Source of the DNA: a virus | Reading direction: 5' to 3' (one strand) | Length of the DNA stretch: 39,982 nucleotides | IMG/VR virus record: IMGVR_UViG_3300047409_000485 | Span: 1 to 39,982 of that record | In this document: positions 38,582 through 39,982 of the stretch, one piece after another | How the letters are laid out: each line of letters starts with the position of its first letter | Numbering within the stretch: the stretch's first letter is position 1 | Translations under genes and position numbers: made by a program | The notes under the pieces: model-generated | What the model was told of the DNA's origin: nothing | Database searches by the model: none | The model's input: only the letters and a program-made list of their open reading frames with translations

Positions 38582-38737
38582 GGTCAGGCTGTGCAGACTG
38601 CGCAGCAGCAGACGTCGCGTATGGCGCAGCGAGCGGCGCGCGCCATCGTCAACTACGATCGGACCCCCTGCCTTTCCGCGTTGCTCCCGACCGACCGGTG
38701 CAATGGCCTCTCGCGACCCGGCCGGTCAGGAACATCC
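38582..38737 (-). other. 156-bp gap with possible displaced start
   Basis: No complete gene is evident. An ATG at 38646 (ATGGCGCGC) lies one frame away from the connector gene; shifting frame in the following GC-dinucleotide run would give a start MARRSLRHTRRL. The rest shows no convincing promoter or terminator. Confidence 0.35.
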
Positions 38738-39370
38738 TCAGCCGATGCGCTCGAGGGTGTCGCCGTGGACGAGCGGCTTCGGCCACTGCTGGCTATTGGC
38801 GAAGATGCGATCCTCGTTGATCACCCAGCGGTCGATGACCTCGACCTTCTCGAGCGAGTCCAGGTCGATCAGCACGTAGTGGCCATTGAGCTCGTCGCCC
38901 AGGCCGACCAGGCCCCACTCGGTGATCGGCCGACCGACCAGCGCCGCGACCTTCTGCGTCCCGGCCGCTTTGGCCGCACGGACCATCAGCCGCTCGGCGC
39001 GCGTACTGTCGCGCTTGGCGTCCGAGGCGGGCTGGTTGACCTGCTCCTTGATGTTGCCGCCGACGACGTCGCGCTCGTCGATCGAACCGCCCGGCTGGGT
39101 GGTCGGCTCGAGCCGAGCGGCGGCGTTATCGGCGGTCGCCTGGGCCACCGCCGCGCCGTCTTCCCACGGGTCGGTTTTGTTCTTCTCGGCTGTGGCCTTG
39201 TCGGCCGCGACGGCCTGCTGGCGCGCCTCGGCGTAGGCGATCTGCTCGGGGTCCGGGCCGAGCACGGTCGGCACCGCGGCCGCGGCACTGGCCGGCGCGC
39301 TGGCCGGTGGCGCGTCGCTCGTGCTCGCGCTGGGTTTGGTCGTCGTGGTGGTGGTGGTGGATTCAGCCAT
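38738..39370 (-). CDS. Hypothetical structural protein
   Basis: A 210-aa protein with good ribosome-binding site (GGAAGGAA). The N-terminus is a run of Thr and an Ala/Ser/Pro region; residues about 45-85 are a helical coiled segment. The C-terminal 70 residues form a compact domain (LNGHYVLIDLDSLEKVEVID, RWVINEDRIFANSQQW). Not recognised. Its position in the head operon suggests a head-completion or decoration role. Confidence 0.5.
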   Translation of the reverse strand: MAESTTTTTTTKPSASTSDAPPASAPASAAAAVPTVLGPDPEQIAYAEARQQAVAADKATAEKNKTDPWEDGAAVAQATADNAAARLEPTTQPGGSIDERDVVGGNIKEQVNQPASDAKRDSTRAERLMVRAAKAAGTQKVAALVGRPITEWGLVGLGDELNGHYVLIDLDSLEKVEVIDRWVINEDRIFANSQQWPKPLVHGDTLERIG

Positions 39371-39391
39371 AACCGGCGTTCCTTCCTGGGC

Positions 39392-39778
39392 TTAGCGCAG
39401 CTCGGGCGTGTCCTCGCCGAGCGCGCGCTGAAAGACGCCCGGCACGTTCACGATCGGCAGCCGCTTGGTATGCGTGTAGGCGTCCCAGACCGACCTGGGG
39501 ACGGTGTTCGTCTCGCCGACCTGGATGTCGTAGCGCGTGCCGTCGAGAGTGACCGGCACTATCGGAAAGCGTGAGGCCTCGCCGGGCGGCGTGTGGTTCT
39601 GCGACCACGCCACGTCCTCGTCCGAGGGCATCACGAACACCGAGACGAGCGCCTCGCGCTCGCGCACCAGGCGCTTGCCTTCAGTCCGCCCGTACTGAGC
39701 AATGAGCTGCGCGGCATCGTCCTCGGGTGGCGTGGTCTCGAGCGGGACGACGGCCGCGCGGGGGCTGCGTTCGGTCAT
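39392..39778 (-). CDS. Hypothetical head-operon protein
   Basis: A 128-aa protein. Middle strands (REALVSVFVMPSDEDVAWSQ, FPIVPVTLDGTRYDIQVGET) give way to VWDAYTHTKRLPIVNV. Not recognised. Begins ATGA-overlapped with the proline-rich gene. It belongs to the segment between the capsid gene and the connector, which usually encodes head-completion proteins. Confidence 0.5.
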   Translation of the reverse strand: MTERSPRAAVVPLETTPPEDDAAQLIAQYGRTEGKRLVREREALVSVFVMPSDEDVAWSQNHTPPGEASRFPIVPVTLDGTRYDIQVGETNTVPRSVWDAYTHTKRLPIVNVPGVFQRALGEDTPELR

Positions 39779-39906
39779 GGGCGCGTCTCGGGCGGCGTCG
39801 GACCGGGCTCAGGTCGCGGCTCAGGTGCCGGCTTCGGCTGAGGCTCCTGGTCGTCGCCGTCGTCGGGCTGCTCGGGCTCGGGCGGGTGGGGGTCTTCGCG
39901 TACCAC
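39775..39906 (-). CDS. 43-aa proline/glutamate-rich protein
   Basis: GTG start directly after a perfect AGGAGG ribosome-binding site. The protein is almost entirely Pro, Glu, Asp, Gln and Arg (EDPHPPEPEQPDDGDDQEPQ region) and must be unfolded. It follows the capsid gene by about 14 bases and overlaps the next gene (ATGA). The start is duplicated at bases 1-49 by the terminal repeat. Possible role as a flexible linker or decoration; unknown. Confidence 0.55.
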   Translation of the reverse strand: MVREDPHPPEPEQPDDGDDQEPQPKPAPEPRPEPGPTPPETRP

Positions 39907-39982
39907 GGTGATCCTCCTGTTTATGGCGTCGCGCCGTGCTCGATGCGGACCATGCGCGCCTCGTCAATGCGCTTGGCCACGA
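39858..39982. repeat. Terminal direct repeat, right copy
   Basis: Exact copy of bases 1-125. It carries the first codons of the 43-aa gene and the C-terminal codons of the capsid gene (39921-39982). Confidence 0.95.

Overview
The window is a complete genome of a temperate, tailed double-stranded DNA phage, or the same genome as a prophage or assembly circle. Bases 1-125 are repeated exactly at 39858-39982, so about 39,857 bp are unique and the map closes into a circle. The DNA is GC-rich. The virion gene set suggests a short-tailed (podovirus-like) particle: an N4-gp56-type major capsid protein, a giant transglycosylase-bearing ejection protein, two further Ala/Gln-rich internal proteins, a beta-rich tail protein and a fibre, with no tape measure, sheath or tail-tube series. 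The host is not named by the sequence. A very good Rpf (resuscitation-promoting-factor) domain and the GC content point to an actinomycete-like Gram-positive; Chloroflexota is an alternative.

Layout. Almost everything is read leftward (minus strand), starting near 27.1 kb, running down to base 1, and continuing across the circle junction from 39.9 kb to 32.3 kb. The first part (27.1 to 15.6 kb) is the early/middle operon. It holds small regulators and membrane peptides, an Rpf-domain protein, an HNH nuclease, RecT, a DUF2303 protein, an orphan methyltransferase, a second HNH protein, a short replication-type DNA-binding protein, a candidate attenuator/origin region, a TcmP-like protein coupled to a ParB-radical SAM fusion, and two coiled-coil proteins. 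A terminator at 15.5 kb precedes the late genes: terminase small and large subunits, portal, internal virion proteins, scaffold and capsid. Across the junction follow head-completion candidates, the connector, tail, fibre, a C39-like peptidase and four consecutive small two-helix membrane proteins (the probable lysis cassette).

The lysogeny region (26.8-32.3 kb) has two plus-strand helix-turn-helix genes, an attP site that is the 3' part of a tRNA (probably tRNA-Gln), a tyrosine integrase, and an XRE repressor whose promoter overlaps a divergent rightward promoter for a Gp157-containing operon. It also holds a structured minus-strand RNA candidate at 31.75-31.94 kb and a lone YjzC-like gene. 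A three-gene plus-strand cassette (two membrane proteins around a SinR/Cas2-like protein) sits inside the late region at 2.15-3.28 kb and looks like a moron.

Most genes overlap by 1-4 bases (TGATG, ATGA, GTGA). These junctions fix many starts and reveal several genes shorter than 60 codons. No DNA polymerase, helicase or primase was recognised, so replication must lean on the host. The least explained items are the ParB-radical SAM/TcmP pair, the three-segment alternative hairpin beside the short replication gene, and the 190-nt RNA candidate. All functions are read from sequence features by eye; no database search was possible.
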